A DNA stretch of 63,387 nt, taken from contig JACRLQ010000018.1 in assembly GCA_016215155.1 (NCBI GenBank), positions 1-63,387 of the forward strand, written 5' to 3'. This DNA comes from Nitrospirota bacterium. Its GTDB lineage: Bacteria; Nitrospirota; Thermodesulfovibrionia; Thermodesulfovibrionales; UBA6898. Under the pieces are notes generated by a model. The model saw only the letters and a list, made by a program, of their open reading frames with translations. It ran no database searches and was not told the origin of the DNA. Positions within the stretch are counted from its first letter, which is position 1. The number at the start of each line of letters is the position of its first letter. The position numbers and the translations under genes are program-made. Of the stretch, positions 45,233 through 55,118 are shown piece after piece.

Positions 45233-45571
45233 TTATTTACCATAGGGGGATAAGAAATCCTCTTTAATTTCAATTATAGTCACAACAGGACTACATCCTT
45301 TCTTCTGCACTACCTTTATAAGGCCGGCACCTTCCAATGCCTTTAGTGCTCTTCTTTTTGTGTTCTTACCGATTTTCATTTGCTGAAGCGGTTTGTTAGA
45401 TAAGCTCACAGTCATACTTTTATTTAAGCCAGCCTGATACCACAACACCAATGCCAAGTGTGAAGCCCCACACGGTAAACCAGCAGCTACAATGAACCAA
45501 TCAAGTGGTAGAGGTCCTAGGATGAATTTGCTATATCTCCTGATGGTATTGGGAGTCTTAACCCCTTGTAA
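45233..45571 (-). pseudogene. Start-less plasmid/ICE-type winged-helix protein remnant
   Basis: The frame is open from 45571 (just inside the tRNA scar) to 45233: FILGPLPLDWFIVAAGLP then ALVLWYQAGLNKSMTVSLSN and KRRALKALEGAGLIKVVQ. This is the layout of small HTH proteins common on integrative and plasmid elements (GP..LDWL..AA.L...LALWY.AG..KS..V.L....L...G....K.RAL..LE.AGL). No ATG, GTG or TTG start occurs before residue about 38, so the 5' end was lost at the junction; an internal GTG or TTG would give only the 74-residue end. Confidence 0.6.
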
Positions 45572-45576
45572 TTAAA

Positions 45577-45621
45577 TGGTGGAGCTGATGAGAATCGAAC
45601 TCACGACCTCTTGAATGCCAT
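45577..45621 (-). repeat. tRNA-Ala 3'-half copy, inner att scar
   Basis: A second 45-nt tRNA-Ala 3' half (anticodon loop to CCA). Its T arm pairs fully (GTGAG/CTCAT), unlike the copy at 42,416. The matching base run between the two copies extends a few bases beyond CCA (TTAAATGG). It separates the 42.4-45.6 kb segment from the 45.6-51.9 kb segment. Confidence 0.85.
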
Positions 45622-45803
45622 TTCTGCCCAGGGGTTTCGCAGGAGACCGTAAACACTCTACAAATCCTTATCTGGAGCCATTTTACAGCAATTATCCATT
45701 TGACTGGATATTAGGCAAATCGACCGATTTTGATGGCGTATTACTACGTTTTTACTACGGTAGCTTTTTGTTATCATAAGGTCCTCTCGAAGCTGCTTTG
45801 GAC

Positions 45804-47093
45804 CTATGTTTTCTTTAAAATCCATTTCCATACAGGAAGCACCGATATCGTTATACCGTCCATCAAAAGCTCACCCTCTTCATTGTCCGTTAGCATAAAG
45901 CCCTGTTTTCTTGCCAGATGCTCGCAGGCCTCCCTCAGACCTTCTATTTCCCGCTCCCTGTTTTTGTCGTGCAGGTCAGCGCACACCTGATAGGGGATGA
46001 ATTCGGCATCTCCGGATTTGACCACAAAATCACATTCATGTCTACCCGAAAAGTAGAACCCTTCACTCCCTCTGCGTTTTAACTCCAGAAAGACGATTGC
46101 CTCCAGAAGGCGTCCTGCGTCGGCAGATGTTACCCTCCGGCAGAGGCCAACGTCCGCAGGATAAATTTTTGCCGGATTACGCATCCTCTTATAGGACGAT
46201 TCCGCAAACATCTTCACCTCGTACATCAACATGCTCTGCTGCATATGGTGATAATAGCTGAACAGGATATCTTTAGAAAAAGGCATATTTTCGTGATACT
46301 GCTTATAGAAGGCAGTAAGCGACATCTTCGTCGAAAAGGACGTAAATATCTTGTCAAAAAGCCGGTCCAGCAGGGGCACATTTGTTATCCTGTATCTCTC
46401 AACCATATCCTTAAAAAACATTGCCTCAAGATATTCTCTGAGTATCTTTCTTTTTTCGAATTCCGATTGCGCAAAACAGACTTCAGGGAACCCGCCCCAC
46501 TTTGCATAGTGAGTAAAGTGGTGTTTCATGGCCACGCTCTCTCTGCCATGCAGTATCTTCGGGCTATTTGTATCGACCCCTTTTTGATGAAGATATTCGA
46601 CAAAGGAAAAAGGAAACATCTCAATGTTCCATGATCTTCCTCTCAGTTCTGTATGGATTTCCCCAGGCGTCACCTTTGATGATGATCCGCTGACAAATAC
46701 CTTGATGCCCTCACGTTCGACAGCCCTCCGGCAAAACTTCTCCCATCCGGACACCTCCTGTACCTCGTCCAGCAGGAAATAAAGTTCCCTGGAATTCGCA
46801 AGGTGCGGCTTCAGTTCAAAAAAAGCCTTTTTCAGTCTTTCGAAATCGGCCGTTTCAAAACCGTCAAGTCTGTCGTCTTCGAAGTCTATATAGAGGGAAT
46901 TTTCAGGATGCTTTTTGAAAACTTCATAAAGCGTGAAGGTCTTGCCGCATCGGCGTACTCCGTAGAAGACTACGACCTTGTTAGCTGTCTCAGGCAGCAT
47001 GACATTGCCCCTGGAAACATATTCCTTTATCTCCCTGAGGATGAACTCCTCGTTGGAGACTATGACTTCTTTAAGGCTCTGCAGGCTTACCAT
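45804..47093 (-). CDS. AAA ATPase with DUF4143 domain
   Basis: 429 residues. The N-terminal AAA_14 domain has Walker A GVRRCGKT (residues 45-52), LYFLLDEVQEVSGWEKF as Walker B and sensor region, and VFVSGSSSKV; the C-terminal DUF4143 region has KIYPADVGLCRRVTSADAGRLLEAIVFLELKRRG and FYFSGRHECDFVVK. This is a large family of solo ATPases of unknown cellular role, often transferred between genomes. Its upstream region has paired operators. It is the first gene right of the inner tRNA scar. Confidence 0.92.
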   Translation of the reverse strand: MVSLQSLKEVIVSNEEFILREIKEYVSRGNVMLPETANKVVVFYGVRRCGKTFTLYEVFKKHPENSLYIDFEDDRLDGFETADFERLKKAFFELKPHLANSRELYFLLDEVQEVSGWEKFCRRAVEREGIKVFVSGSSSKVTPGEIHTELRGRSWNIEMFPFSFVEYLHQKGVDTNSPKILHGRESVAMKHHFTHYAKWGGFPEVCFAQSEFEKRKILREYLEAMFFKDMVERYRITNVPLLDRLFDKIFTSFSTKMSLTAFYKQYHENMPFSKDILFSYYHHMQQSMLMYEVKMFAESSYKRMRNPAKIYPADVGLCRRVTSADAGRLLEAIVFLELKRRGSEGFYFSGRHECDFVVKSGDAEFIPYQVCADLHDKNREREIEGLREACEHLARKQGFMLTDNEEGELLMDGITISVLPVWKWILKKT

Positions 47094-47102
47094 TACATAT
47101 CA

Positions 47103-47150
47103 TCCTTTCAATAAGGACATATTAACCCTTTGTTGTCCTTTTGTAAAGGA
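47103..47150. promoter_or_regulatory. Paired TCCTT-N5-AAGGA inverted repeats upstream of the DUF4143 ATPase
   Basis: TCCTT-TCAAT-AAGGA (47103-47117) and TCCTT-TTGTA-AAGGA (47136-47150) have centres 33 bp apart and the nearer one overlaps the ribosome-binding site (AAAGGATG) of the ATPase. They look like operators for autoregulation. The rest of the 47,094-47,394 gap holds nothing else that I can call. Confidence 0.65.
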
Positions 47151-47394
47151 TAATTTATTGCGCTGATATGCACCAGGCACTTGAACTGTCAGCTTTCTGC
47201 CTGCCATTGTAAACGGCCACTGTAACAGCTTACCGGCAGGGCGTGCAGCCTCTTGCCAAAAGGAATAACTTCACTTCCGGCGTAAAGTTTTCAAATTATT
47301 AACCATTACGTGGATGATTTTCAACCACCAAGGGGACACCACCAAAGGGACAATTCACTCCTCCGTAAATGTTCAAGCGAAAAAGAAAACCCTT

Positions 47395-48054
47395 TTAGAG
47401 ATCGGCTTGATGAACTTGATACTGCCGATTTATCTTATTTAAATAATCTGCACATTCCTTTGCGTGAGTGATTGCAAGCAAGTGGCCGGCATTTGCGATG
47501 ATTTCGCAACCAGTTTTAGGGCACGGGATAATACGGTCTTTTCCCCCATGGATTCGGAATATGGGTACTGACTCATCCGCATTCCCTACCCATTTCGGCA
47601 AATACTGACACATTGCCCTGACAAATTCCGGATCAGCTTCAGCGAACATCTTTGTAATAACGTTTTCATGCTTTCCCGAAAGAAGTTGGATAAACGATAT
47701 TGGAGTTATGGACGTGAGCGGTGCCAAAAGAGATAAAATACCGCATACCTCTGCCTGTCTCAGGGCACTGCCGATGAGCACAACCGCCTTGAGTTTCCCT
47801 TGACGGGCTATCTCAAGCGCTACAATACCGCCGAGCGAAGAGCCGCCGACAATGTCATTATCTTTTATGCCGTGTTCTTCGATAATTTTTTCTGCTACAG
47901 CAGAATACGTTTTTTCGCCGATATATTTAGGCCAGTTAATAAAATTGATTTCAAATTGCAGCCTCTTGTTAAGAATGTCATACATTGCCGAGTTAGCGCC
48001 CATCCCGGGCAAGAAGTACCATTTCATTTTATTATTACTGAAGCAACCAGCCAA
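47395..48054 (-). CDS. Alpha/beta-hydrolase
   Basis: 219 residues (210 if it starts at the Met of MKWYFLPGMGANSAMY). The nucleophile elbow is GGSSLGGIVALE with Ser in the G-x-S-x-G position (GSSLG), the oxyanion region is FLPGMGANS, and the acid and His are likely in IHGGKDRIIPCP and ANAGHLLAITH. The substrate is unknown. It lies on the island in a run of minus-strand genes. Confidence 0.85.
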   Translation of the reverse strand: MAGCFSNNKMKWYFLPGMGANSAMYDILNKRLQFEINFINWPKYIGEKTYSAVAEKIIEEHGIKDNDIVGGSSLGGIVALEIARQGKLKAVVLIGSALRQAEVCGILSLLAPLTSITPISFIQLLSGKHENVITKMFAEADPEFVRAMCQYLPKWVGNADESVPIFRIHGGKDRIIPCPKTGCEIIANAGHLLAITHAKECADYLNKINRQYQVHQADL

Positions 48055-48087
48055 TCTTCAACGAACAGCCAGAGAAGACTATAGGAA

Positions 48088-48738
48088 TTAAGGCTCGCTT
48101 TGGACATTGCCTGATTCTTGTTGTTTCGTTAACGCCCTGCCCGGGAGCTGTCGGTCCTGTATCCCCGAAAGCGCAAGGAGCGAGAACATCGCACCACAGA
48201 AACACATGAACATATCCCACTGAGTATCCCACGTGTCACCCTGGGTGCCCAGGAAGTCGTCAGCGGCCTGCCCCAGGGCAACGGCTGCGCCCCACTCGAT
48301 CAGCTCATACCAGGCGGTGATTGCCATGGCAACGCAGAGAGACAGAAAAGCGGCCATGCGTTTATTGACAACATATCCGCCCCTGATGAGTATCTCACGC
48401 GCAACCAGAGCTGGCACCAGCCCCTGGAAAAAATGGCCGATCCGGTCGTAGGGATTGCGGGTTAACGACAATATATGCTGGAGCCAATATCCAAATGGAA
48501 CGCGGGCGTACGTATACGCTCCGCCGACAATCAGAACAATTGCATGCAGAAATATGAGGAAATATAGCAGTGAAGTCAGCGGGAATCTTTTATAAGTGAA
48601 GAGGAGAATCGGTGCGGCTAGTAATACCGGGGCCACCTCCATAAGCCATGTGGCCCGGTCATAGGGTTTTATACCCGACATCACAAGGAGGCCGATGATA
48701 ATGATCAAGAATCCTACAAGATAACGTTCCCGCGGCAT
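48088..48738 (-). CDS. DUF2238 (YjdF-like) membrane protein
   Basis: 216 residues from the ATG of MPRERYLVGF, which has an AAAGGGGC ribosome-binding site; the open frame extends to 48849. Six membrane segments; the conserved block NPYDRIGHFFQGLVPALVARE and GTQGDTWDTQWDMFMCFCGA are the DUF2238 signatures, with the latter acidic-aromatic motif in the last loop. Function is unknown. Confidence 0.88.
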   Translation of the reverse strand: MPRERYLVGFLIIIIGLLVMSGIKPYDRATWLMEVAPVLLAAPILLFTYKRFPLTSLLYFLIFLHAIVLIVGGAYTYARVPFGYWLQHILSLTRNPYDRIGHFFQGLVPALVAREILIRGGYVVNKRMAAFLSLCVAMAITAWYELIEWGAAVALGQAADDFLGTQGDTWDTQWDMFMCFCGAMFSLLALSGIQDRQLPGRALTKQQESGNVQSEP

Positions 48739-48982
48739 AATCGCCCCTTTACAGTGTTTATCATATTCCATCCGGCAATCCAGGCACAACAGGTTTACAT
48801 ATTCCAGGAAGATAATGGCACCGTGACTATTTTTTTGTAATTCATTCAACCAGATCTTTTACGTTTATTCCGCTGTGTTTATCGATTGCGGATATTTACA
48901 AATATAAGAACGGATATGACACTTAACGGAACAGCAGCAACTGACCACGCAGTAGCTGCAATAAGGCCACCTTTCGCCGAGG

Positions 48983-49453
48983 TTAATCACTGTCGCCTCG
49001 ATTATATTGGGCCTCTTTTTTGTTTTTCCCTAATATTTTCTTTTCCGCTTGCATATGCAAATCCGACTTTTCCCGCTCCATCAACGAAAAAATAAATCGT
49101 CTAGTTTCTTTAAGAGATCCTTCGTGATTCTTGTAATACGAATCCACGTGCTTAAATGGCACCAACACAAAAGGCAATAGGAATGAATCCTGTCCTTCGA
49201 TCCTTTCATGCCGTAAATCTCGAAAGCCTTCGCCGGAATCCATCTCAACCACATTCCACCGATGCAATGCGGCTTTCAATTTGTCATTTTGACGCGTTGC
49301 ACGACTCGCCATGAATTGTTGTTCTGTTTGTATTTCCGTCCTTATCAGTTCACGATAAGCGGGTCGTACATACATATGGAGGAGATTCATAAGAATAGCT
49401 CCGACAAATACACCACTCAGAAATATGCCGGTTATCCTTAATATTTTCCGCAT
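48983..49453 (-). CDS. Membrane-anchored hypothetical protein
   Basis: 156 residues with one N-terminal membrane helix (MRKILRITGIFLSGVFVGAI) and a soluble charged domain, with a Lys/Glu-rich C-terminus. It follows the gene at 49461 by 7 bp and so is likely in its operon. No family is recognised. Confidence 0.62.
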   Translation of the reverse strand: MRKILRITGIFLSGVFVGAILMNLLHMYVRPAYRELIRTEIQTEQQFMASRATRQNDKLKAALHRWNVVEMDSGEGFRDLRHERIEGQDSFLLPFVLVPFKHVDSYYKNHEGSLKETRRFIFSLMEREKSDLHMQAEKKILGKNKKEAQYNRGDSD

Positions 49454-49460
49454 TTATTTG

Positions 49461-50192
49461 TTATCCATATTTCATTATCATCCAAGGAAGCCATAGCCCA
49501 GGCTCAGCGCCGACATGTCCTTCGGAGATATACGTGACACACCGGGATGCCTCTTCAAAGGTAGAGATAAATCCGTTAGTATTTGGTATGACGTCTAGTG
49601 CTTCTGCAAATGTTTTCTCAAGACTATTACACAACCATGAGCAAGTGAGATGACCATATTGGACACCCAGCAACTCATAGCCTAGTAAAGTACCGCCATC
49701 GGGCAGTAGCGCACCGCGAGAGACAATTTCGAAGACCCCGGTTGCGCCTTCCGGCGCGAATCCAGATTGCTGAGGTCTTGGCCCAGCAACAGATAAGAAT
49801 TGCTCAACATTCGATTTGTGTAAGCCCAAACCGAAAAGGGCAACATCGTCGAGATGAGAGAGAAACATGGCCCTTGCCTTTCTGGCCCCATACACGGAAT
49901 AAAAGACATTAGGCCAAGCAAACTCTATGGAAAACGATTGCGTAGCCCATTCTATGACTTTCGGGAGATCGGCAGGTGAAATTCCAAATTTCTCGGCACT
50001 TTCGAGTCTATCTTTTTCATCTTCAGAAGTCCATTCAATTGCCCAAGTGTCAGGAAAGGAGTCGCATATATCGCCCGAGGCGCTCAATAGTCGCTCTGGC
50101 AAAAGTTGCGCCGAGACATATTCTGGACGATTAGCAAGGCGTACTAAATAATAGCCAGCTGCTATGTAGTCTGTTTTTATTGTTTCAGTCAT
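49461..50192 (-). CDS. Hypothetical protein of the tRNA-Ala island
   Basis: 243 residues, soluble, no signal peptide. Aromatic-rich (IEFAWPNVFYSVYGARKARAMFLSHL and LLGYELLGVQYGHLTCSWL), with a Cys pair late in the chain. The pattern recalls small immunity-type proteins found singly on islands, but there is no toxin gene next to it, so this is only an impression. Function unknown. Confidence 0.62.
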   Translation of the reverse strand: MTETIKTDYIAAGYYLVRLANRPEYVSAQLLPERLLSASGDICDSFPDTWAIEWTSEDEKDRLESAEKFGISPADLPKVIEWATQSFSIEFAWPNVFYSVYGARKARAMFLSHLDDVALFGLGLHKSNVEQFLSVAGPRPQQSGFAPEGATGVFEIVSRGALLPDGGTLLGYELLGVQYGHLTCSWLCNSLEKTFAEALDVIPNTNGFISTFEEASRCVTYISEGHVGAEPGLWLPWMIMKYG

Positions 50193-50351
50193 TATTTATA
50201 TTCGGCCCAACGCTTGCCATGAGTCGCGCCGCCACAGATCCTTTGCGGAAAAATGACCGACGCCATTTATCATGAATTCTTTATTTGTCATTTCTCTGTC
50301 GATTTCTTTTAAATAGAACGATTCCTATGGTGATTGTTGGAATAAAAGTAA

Positions 50352-50879
50352 TCAAGAAAATGATGAAGAAAGCGATTCTGAATAAATACCAAAATGGCTT
50401 CGAAGCGTAGTCATAAGGGTCTCTACATAAATCGTCTTCTTCATAGTATCAAAAGGTTCAAAATCACTATTACAGATTATTCTTAGTCTGTACCGTTCAC
50501 CCCTTTTTGCTAAGAAAAACATCAGTCGCCACTCAAAATAGTCATTCGCGAAGCCACCCTGAATACGACTATTTTGGTTAATTGTCTCCTTCTTGATAAC
50601 GTTATTTTTTGAATCTATCAGCTCTATCTCTACGATATAAGGCACCTTTTCCATAAATAGGTTTGAATAATTTACGTCTTTATCTTTATAAAATCTCAAA
50701 AAGATGTTGTAAGTATAACTTCTTAAATTGTCAAAGACATAGTCGTTAGCATTTTTTGTAATGTTAAAGATGCCCTCATGTACAACGACCTTGTGAATAG
50801 CCAGCAAATTATTGAAGTGTAGGACGGGAATCAAGAAGACAATGCATAAAATTATTAATGGGCCAAGGCAACGTTTCAT
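50352..50879 (-). CDS. Membrane-anchored hypothetical protein
   Basis: 175 residues with an N-terminal hydrophobic segment (LGPLIILCIVFLIPVLHF) and a beta-rich extracytoplasmic domain ending in FGIYSESLSS. Its ATG overlaps the stop of the gene at 50876 (ATGA), so the two are translationally coupled. Composition is AT-rich relative to the core genome. No family is recognised. Confidence 0.65.
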   Translation of the reverse strand: MKRCLGPLIILCIVFLIPVLHFNNLLAIHKVVVHEGIFNITKNANDYVFDNLRSYTYNIFLRFYKDKDVNYSNLFMEKVPYIVEIELIDSKNNVIKKETINQNSRIQGGFANDYFEWRLMFFLAKRGERYRLRIICNSDFEPFDTMKKTIYVETLMTTLRSHFGIYSESLSSSFS

Positions 50880-51157
50880 GATTTCCTATTTAATTTATAT
50901 TTCTGATTCATAACTAAGACTTCTCCAGAATTTATATTGCCGTAATGATTCATTCTATATTGCCGTAAATATTTAGGCTGTGGGGGTGGAACTTCCCATA
51001 TGAAGAAGATTACATAAAAAAGGGCGCCAAGATAGGGAATTATCAATAAAGATAACGAGATTATTTTAACTTGCTTGCTTCCCTTTAACTTGAAAAAGTA
51101 GTGCAGAAGAAGAACTGCATTGACCACCCATCCGACAATTACTTTGTTTTCAATCAT
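50876..51157 (-). CDS. Small membrane hypothetical protein
   Basis: 93 residues with two or three membrane segments (VIVGWVVNAVLLLHYFFKL and IISLSLLIIPYLGALFYVIFFIW) and a soluble tail rich in Tyr, Gln and Asn. First gene of a coupled pair with 50352. Function unknown. Confidence 0.62.
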   Translation of the reverse strand: MIENKVIVGWVVNAVLLLHYFFKLKGSKQVKIISLSLLIIPYLGALFYVIFFIWEVPPPQPKYLRQYRMNHYGNINSGEVLVMNQKYKLNRKS

Positions 51158-51289
51158 ATTTTATTATTCGTAGAACCGAAATAAATAACCCGCTGGTCCA
51201 CCGGCAAAGATGAAAACCAAGCGACGTTATTGCCAGTCGGGTTGATTTTCTGGTTGGCCGAGTTATCATTTTTTTGTGATAAATCTCAT

Positions 51290-51720
51290 ACTTCATAAAA
51301 GCCCTATCTGTTATGTCGCTCACATGTCCTTAGATGACTTGTTTTGGAGCATCTTACCTCTTTCGAGGAGGCGGAAGGGTCTCCCAAGCCTGCCTGCCGG
51401 CAGGCAGGTTCCTGACGCTTCTCTCACTGCATGCCATGCTCTTGGACCCCGGCAGTCCCTCGGAAATCTCACCATCTCGATTCCCTTGTGCTGGCTTCCG
51501 GCACGTTAAAACCGTCGACGACTGCTTCTGTTTCCTCTAACGGGGCTGAATAGCTTTGGAGAGGTGCGTCTCCCCTACGGCCTACAGTGTTCCTTGTACG
51601 CTTCACAACTGTTGTTCATTCCATAGGGAACTCCTTCTGCTGTGCAACACTCAGTACGGGCTGCTGGTCAGGCTTTCCCCGGCAGGGACTTCCACTAATA
51701 TATAAATGTTCATCAGTCCG
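51290..51720 (-). other. Degenerate mobile-element-like sequence
   Basis: The 51,158-51,923 gap has no intact gene. On the minus strand a frame interrupted by stops and shifts reads NSCEAYKEHCRP, GDAPLQSYSAPLEETEAVV and VPEASTRESRW, which resembles the short protein-like region found before group II intron reverse-transcriptase genes; no reverse transcriptase is present. A CCTGCCTGCCGGCAGGCAGG palindrome lies at 51,390-51,409. A CCCCATTCATGGGG hairpin follows at about 51,763-51,776. I treat it as a decayed element; the group II intron link is a weak guess. Confidence 0.35.
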
Positions 51721-51813
51721 ACATTAATGAATAACAAATAGTTTGCACGTCAGGCGTTTTCCCCATTCATGGGGTGAAATTAGCATATTTTATTTTTATT
51801 GGAAAGACAAAAG

Positions 51814-51827
51814 TTGATTTAAATCAA
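51814..51827. promoter_or_regulatory. Perfect FNR-type site TTGAT-TTAA-ATCAA
   Basis: A full-consensus FNR/CRP-family palindrome about 96 bp left of the tRNA-Ala CCA end. No gene starts close by on either strand (nearest is the minus-strand gene ending at 51157 upstream end), so its target may be the lost gene of the island or the tRNA scar region. Confidence 0.55.
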
Positions 51828-51923
51828 GCAGGATAGTGAGCAGTTTAGACTGATTAGCGGCCCTGGTATCTACAGAGCTCTGATTTTCAGAGCCTTGCAA
51901 CTTACTGATTTATTGGCAGAAAA

Positions 51924-51999
<76 letters not shown>

Positions 52000-52165
52000 A
52001 CTTTGGCAGACAAAGCTATATAACGTAACATAACGTCAGGATTTCTGGCAATCTGCCGAGAATGACCGAGAATGACCTCGCCCCGAACCTGGTCCCAATA
52101 AGGAAGGAACCTATAAAGAAGCCGGGAATTATTATTCTTGAGGGACATATGTCCTATATTAGCGC

Positions 52166-52576
52166 CTATGAAAGATGAAGCAGATACCCTATAAGAAATG
52201 CGGCGATGGAAAGCACCGTCAGTATAAGAAGGATATCAAGGATTAGGGAAGGCCGGTAGGTATCTTCGTCTATCTGACGCTCATCCTTCTTAAAACGAAC
52301 GAACGACAGCACACCCATAAAGGCGCCCAACCCGACCAGGATTATGCCGAAGACGGAGGCAAGTCCGAGCGAAGGAGATGGCGCGGCGGCTGCAATTCCG
52401 CCGCCGGTCAGGATCAGGAATTGTCTGAGGAAGAGCGCGAACCTCTCAACCACAAAGCCGAAGGCCATGATCCCGATGCTAGTTCTTATCCAGGCCAGGA
52501 AGGTCCGTTCATTCGCCATATGCACACGGCGGTTGCGTATCCTTGGTGGTCTGTTTATTTCAGGGCCGTCCGGCAT
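52166..52576 (-). CDS. DUF202 (YidH-like) membrane protein
   Basis: 136 residues. VHMANERTFLAWIRTSIGIMAFGF is the DUF202 signature, followed by three membrane segments in all. A family of unknown function. On the minus strand a TATAAT box lies nine bases before the ATG, close to a leaderless start. Its first 28 codons are repeated as a broken copy at 56,329-56,413. Confidence 0.9.
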   Translation of the reverse strand: MPDGPEINRPPRIRNRRVHMANERTFLAWIRTSIGIMAFGFVVERFALFLRQFLILTGGGIAAAAPSPSLGLASVFGIILVGLGAFMGVLSFVRFKKDERQIDEDTYRPSLILDILLILTVLSIAAFLIGYLLHLS

Positions 52577-52803
52577 AATGATTAGATTATACTACAGGTT
52601 ATATGAAGTTTTTGGCAGCGGCGTCAGTCGGAGCACTCCATAATCTGCTATGCCCATCCAAACAAATCCGGCCACCTGTCCCCGTTGCACTGGACTTCCC
52701 CCGCGTTTTAGTTAAAAATAATGATAGCCTGTTGCAAACTTAAGAAGCGGAGCGCTATTTCAGCATGAAAACGGCGCGGCGGGTATTTTAGGGAAGGGTC
52801 AAA

Positions 52804-55065
52804 ATGGAAAGAAGAAGGCATCAAAGAATAAAGACAAGCGTATTCAACAAGATAATTATCGAGAGTAAATGCGATAAATTTCAGCTCGCAGATATCTCGG
52901 AAGGCGGCATCGCTTTTTGGAGTAAAGATCCGCTGGCCACGGGTGACAGAATTAAACTCGTCATCTGCAAGGACCATGATGATATTGAGCTGGTTGTCGT
53001 GGAAGGCTTGAAGGAGTTGACCAATGAAGATTTCCTGGAGCCTTTCTATCGCGTGAGCGCGCAATTTGTCCGGGAGCTTTCCTCCGATGAATGGCGTAAC
53101 TTCCAGGCTTACCTTAAGGACGAGTATTCAGAAAACCTCACCTCATTCGGCAAAGCCTATCGCGACAATGTAGCAAAGCTCCGGAAGGCCTGTGAAGCCG
53201 CGGAAACAGCTTCCCGGGTAAAGGGCGAATTTCTTGCCAACATGAGTCATGAGATAAGGACCCCTCTTAACGCCATACTGGGCATGACCGGCCTGACCCT
53301 TGACACGAAATTAACGGTAGAACAGCGTGAGTATCTCAAGGTAGTGCAGAGAAATTCCGAGGCCCTGCTCTCCATCGTCAACGACATACTGGACATTTCG
53401 AAAATGGAAGCAGGCAAGTTCAGTCTCGTGACGGTCCCTTTCAGGCTTCGGGATGTGATCGCGGAAGTGGAAGAGGTTTTGTTTTACCCTGCCCAGGACA
53501 AGGGCATCGGGCTGACGTGTTCGGTCGGGCCCGGCATACCGGCAGTTATCCTTGGGGATCCATCACGTCTTCGCCAGGTGCTGATGAACCTGGTTGAAAA
53601 TGCCATTAAATTTACGGACAAAGGGAAGATAACGGTTGAAGTGATCAAGGAAGATGCGGCGCCGGACGCGACATGCAGGGAAGGGATGGTTGGACTTCAT
53701 TTCATGGTCACGGACACCGGCACCGGCATAAGCAGTGAAGATCAGGGAATGATATTCGGGAAATTCACCCAGGCAGACAGCTCCACCACCCGCAAATACG
53801 GCGGAGCAGGTTTGGGTCTGAGTCTCACAAAGTCCCTTGTAGAGTTGATGGGGGGGGACATATGGGTAGAAAGTGAAGTCGGCAAAGGAAGCACATTTCA
53901 TGTGGCTCTCACCCTTGCGTATCAGCAAGACAGTGATGATCTTCCGGCACAACTGACGGCTGACAGAATTATTGACCGGGGCATGCCCCATCTTAAGATT
54001 CTGCTTGTAGAAGACAATACCGACAACCAGAACCTTGCGAAGAAAATTTTGGAGAAGGCCGGTTTTGCCGTAGATATAGCGGCAAATGGGAAGGAGGCGG
54101 TTGAGGCCGCGAGGAACTACCGCTACAAAGTTATACTGATGGATATCCAGATGCCAGAGATGGACGGATTTGAAGCAACCAGGCTCATCAGGGCGTTAGA
54201 GTCAGAACGCAAAGGAGAGAGGACCCCCATTGTCGCCCTGACAGCGCATGCCCTGAGAGGGTACAGGGAAAAATGTCTTGAGGAGGGCATGGACGATTAT
54301 TTGACAAAACCTTTAAATAAAAAATCGCTTCTGGAGACCCTCGACAGATGGATAGACAGGCGCATGTCCATCCTGATGGTTGATGATGTCGAAGACAACA
54401 GGAACCTGGTGGAGAAGTATCTCTCAAAAGAAGTCCGGTTCAAAACGGTCTTCGCAAAAAACGGGGTAGAGGCGATAACGGCATTCAAGAACCAGGCGGT
54501 CTCACTGATTCTTATGGATATGGAAATGCCCATAATGGATGGCTACACGGCAGTGAGGATAATCCGGAAACTTGAGGGATCATCGGGGACGCCGATCATA
54601 GCCATGACGGCACATGAGGGACCGGAGGAGATCAAAAAATGCATGGATATGGGATGCACCGACTACATACAGAAGCCGATGAAGGACAGTGAGCTGCTCG
54701 CTCTTATACATAAGTATCTGGACGAAGATACACTGCCAGGCCGGGAAGCGGAACGGCAGGGGGATATAGTCGTGTATGTCGATCCGGACCTGGCGGACCT
54801 TATTCCCGGATATCTTGAAAACCGGCACAGGGACATCCAGGAGATAGAAAGGCTTCTGACCGAAGGTGACCTTCAGGAAATCCTGAGGCTCGGCCACAGC
54901 ATGAAGGGCTCCGGGGGAGGCTATGGCTTTGACGGGATAACACTGATAGGGGAGGAGATGGAAGAAGCAGCCAGAAGGGGAGATAAAGATGCCTTGTCGG
55001 CGCTGCAGAAGAGACTGACGGAATATCTTTCACGGGTGAGAGTTGTGCCCAGGGGCAACACCTAA
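52804..55065 (+). CDS. PilZ-histidine kinase-REC-REC-HPt hybrid sensor
   Basis: 753 residues. Residues 1-108 form a PilZ domain with the cyclic-di-GMP motif R4xxxR8 and D30xSxxG35. A HisKA-HATPase core follows, with His149 in [10 protein letters not shown], a [12 protein letters not shown] hinge and the ATP-lid [19 protein letters not shown]. Two receiver domains follow ([13 protein letters not shown], then [13 protein letters not shown]), and a C-terminal HPt domain with [11 protein letters not shown]. All the phosphorelay residues are present. Sensing of cyclic-di-GMP by the kinase itself is inferred. It has no membrane segment. A GGGAAGGGTC ribosome-binding site precedes the ATG; the REC-J-TPR gene follows after 53 bp. 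Confidence 0.93.
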   Translation: MERRRHQRIKTSVFNKIIIESKCDKFQLADISEGGIAFWSKDPLATGDRIKLVICKDHDDIELVVVEGLKELTNEDFLEPFYRVSAQFVRELSSDEWRNFQAYLKDEYSENLTSFGKAYRDNVAKLRKACEAAETASRVKGEFLANMSHEIRTPLNAILGMTGLTLDTKLTVEQREYLKVVQRNSEALLSIVNDILDISKMEAGKFSLVTVPFRLRDVIAEVEEVLFYPAQDKGIGLTCSVGPGIPAVILGDPSRLRQVLMNLVENAIKFTDKGKITVEVIKEDAAPDATCREGMVGLHFMVTDTGTGISSEDQGMIFGKFTQADSSTTRKYGGAGLGLSLTKSLVELMGGDIWVESEVGKGSTFHVALTLAYQQDSDDLPAQLTADRIIDRGMPHLKILLVEDNTDNQNLAKKILEKAGFAVDIAANGKEAVEAARNYRYKVILMDIQMPEMDGFEATRLIRALESERKGERTPIVALTAHALRGYREKCLEEGMDDYLTKPLNKKSLLETLDRWIDRRMSILMVDDVEDNRNLVEKYLSKEVRFKTVFAKNGVEAITAFKNQAVSLILMDMEMPIMDGYTAVRIIRKLEGSSGTPIIAMTAHEGPEEIKKCMDMGCTDYIQKPMKDSELLALIHKYLDEDTLPGREAERQGDIVVYVDPDLADLIPGYLENRHRDIQEIERLLTEGDLQEILRLGHSMKGSGGGYGFDGITLIGEEMEEAARRGDKDALSALQKRLTEYLSRVRVVPRGNT

Positions 55066-55118
55066 TATAATGTCTATAAACGCGCGAGGATTAATGTTTT
55101 AGAGGATTCGGAGGAGAT

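Noticed and set aside
51276-51540. Plus-strand open frames at 51.3-51.5 kb
   Set aside because: They read through a Cys/Pro/Arg-rich palindrome region and look like frames over decayed DNA.
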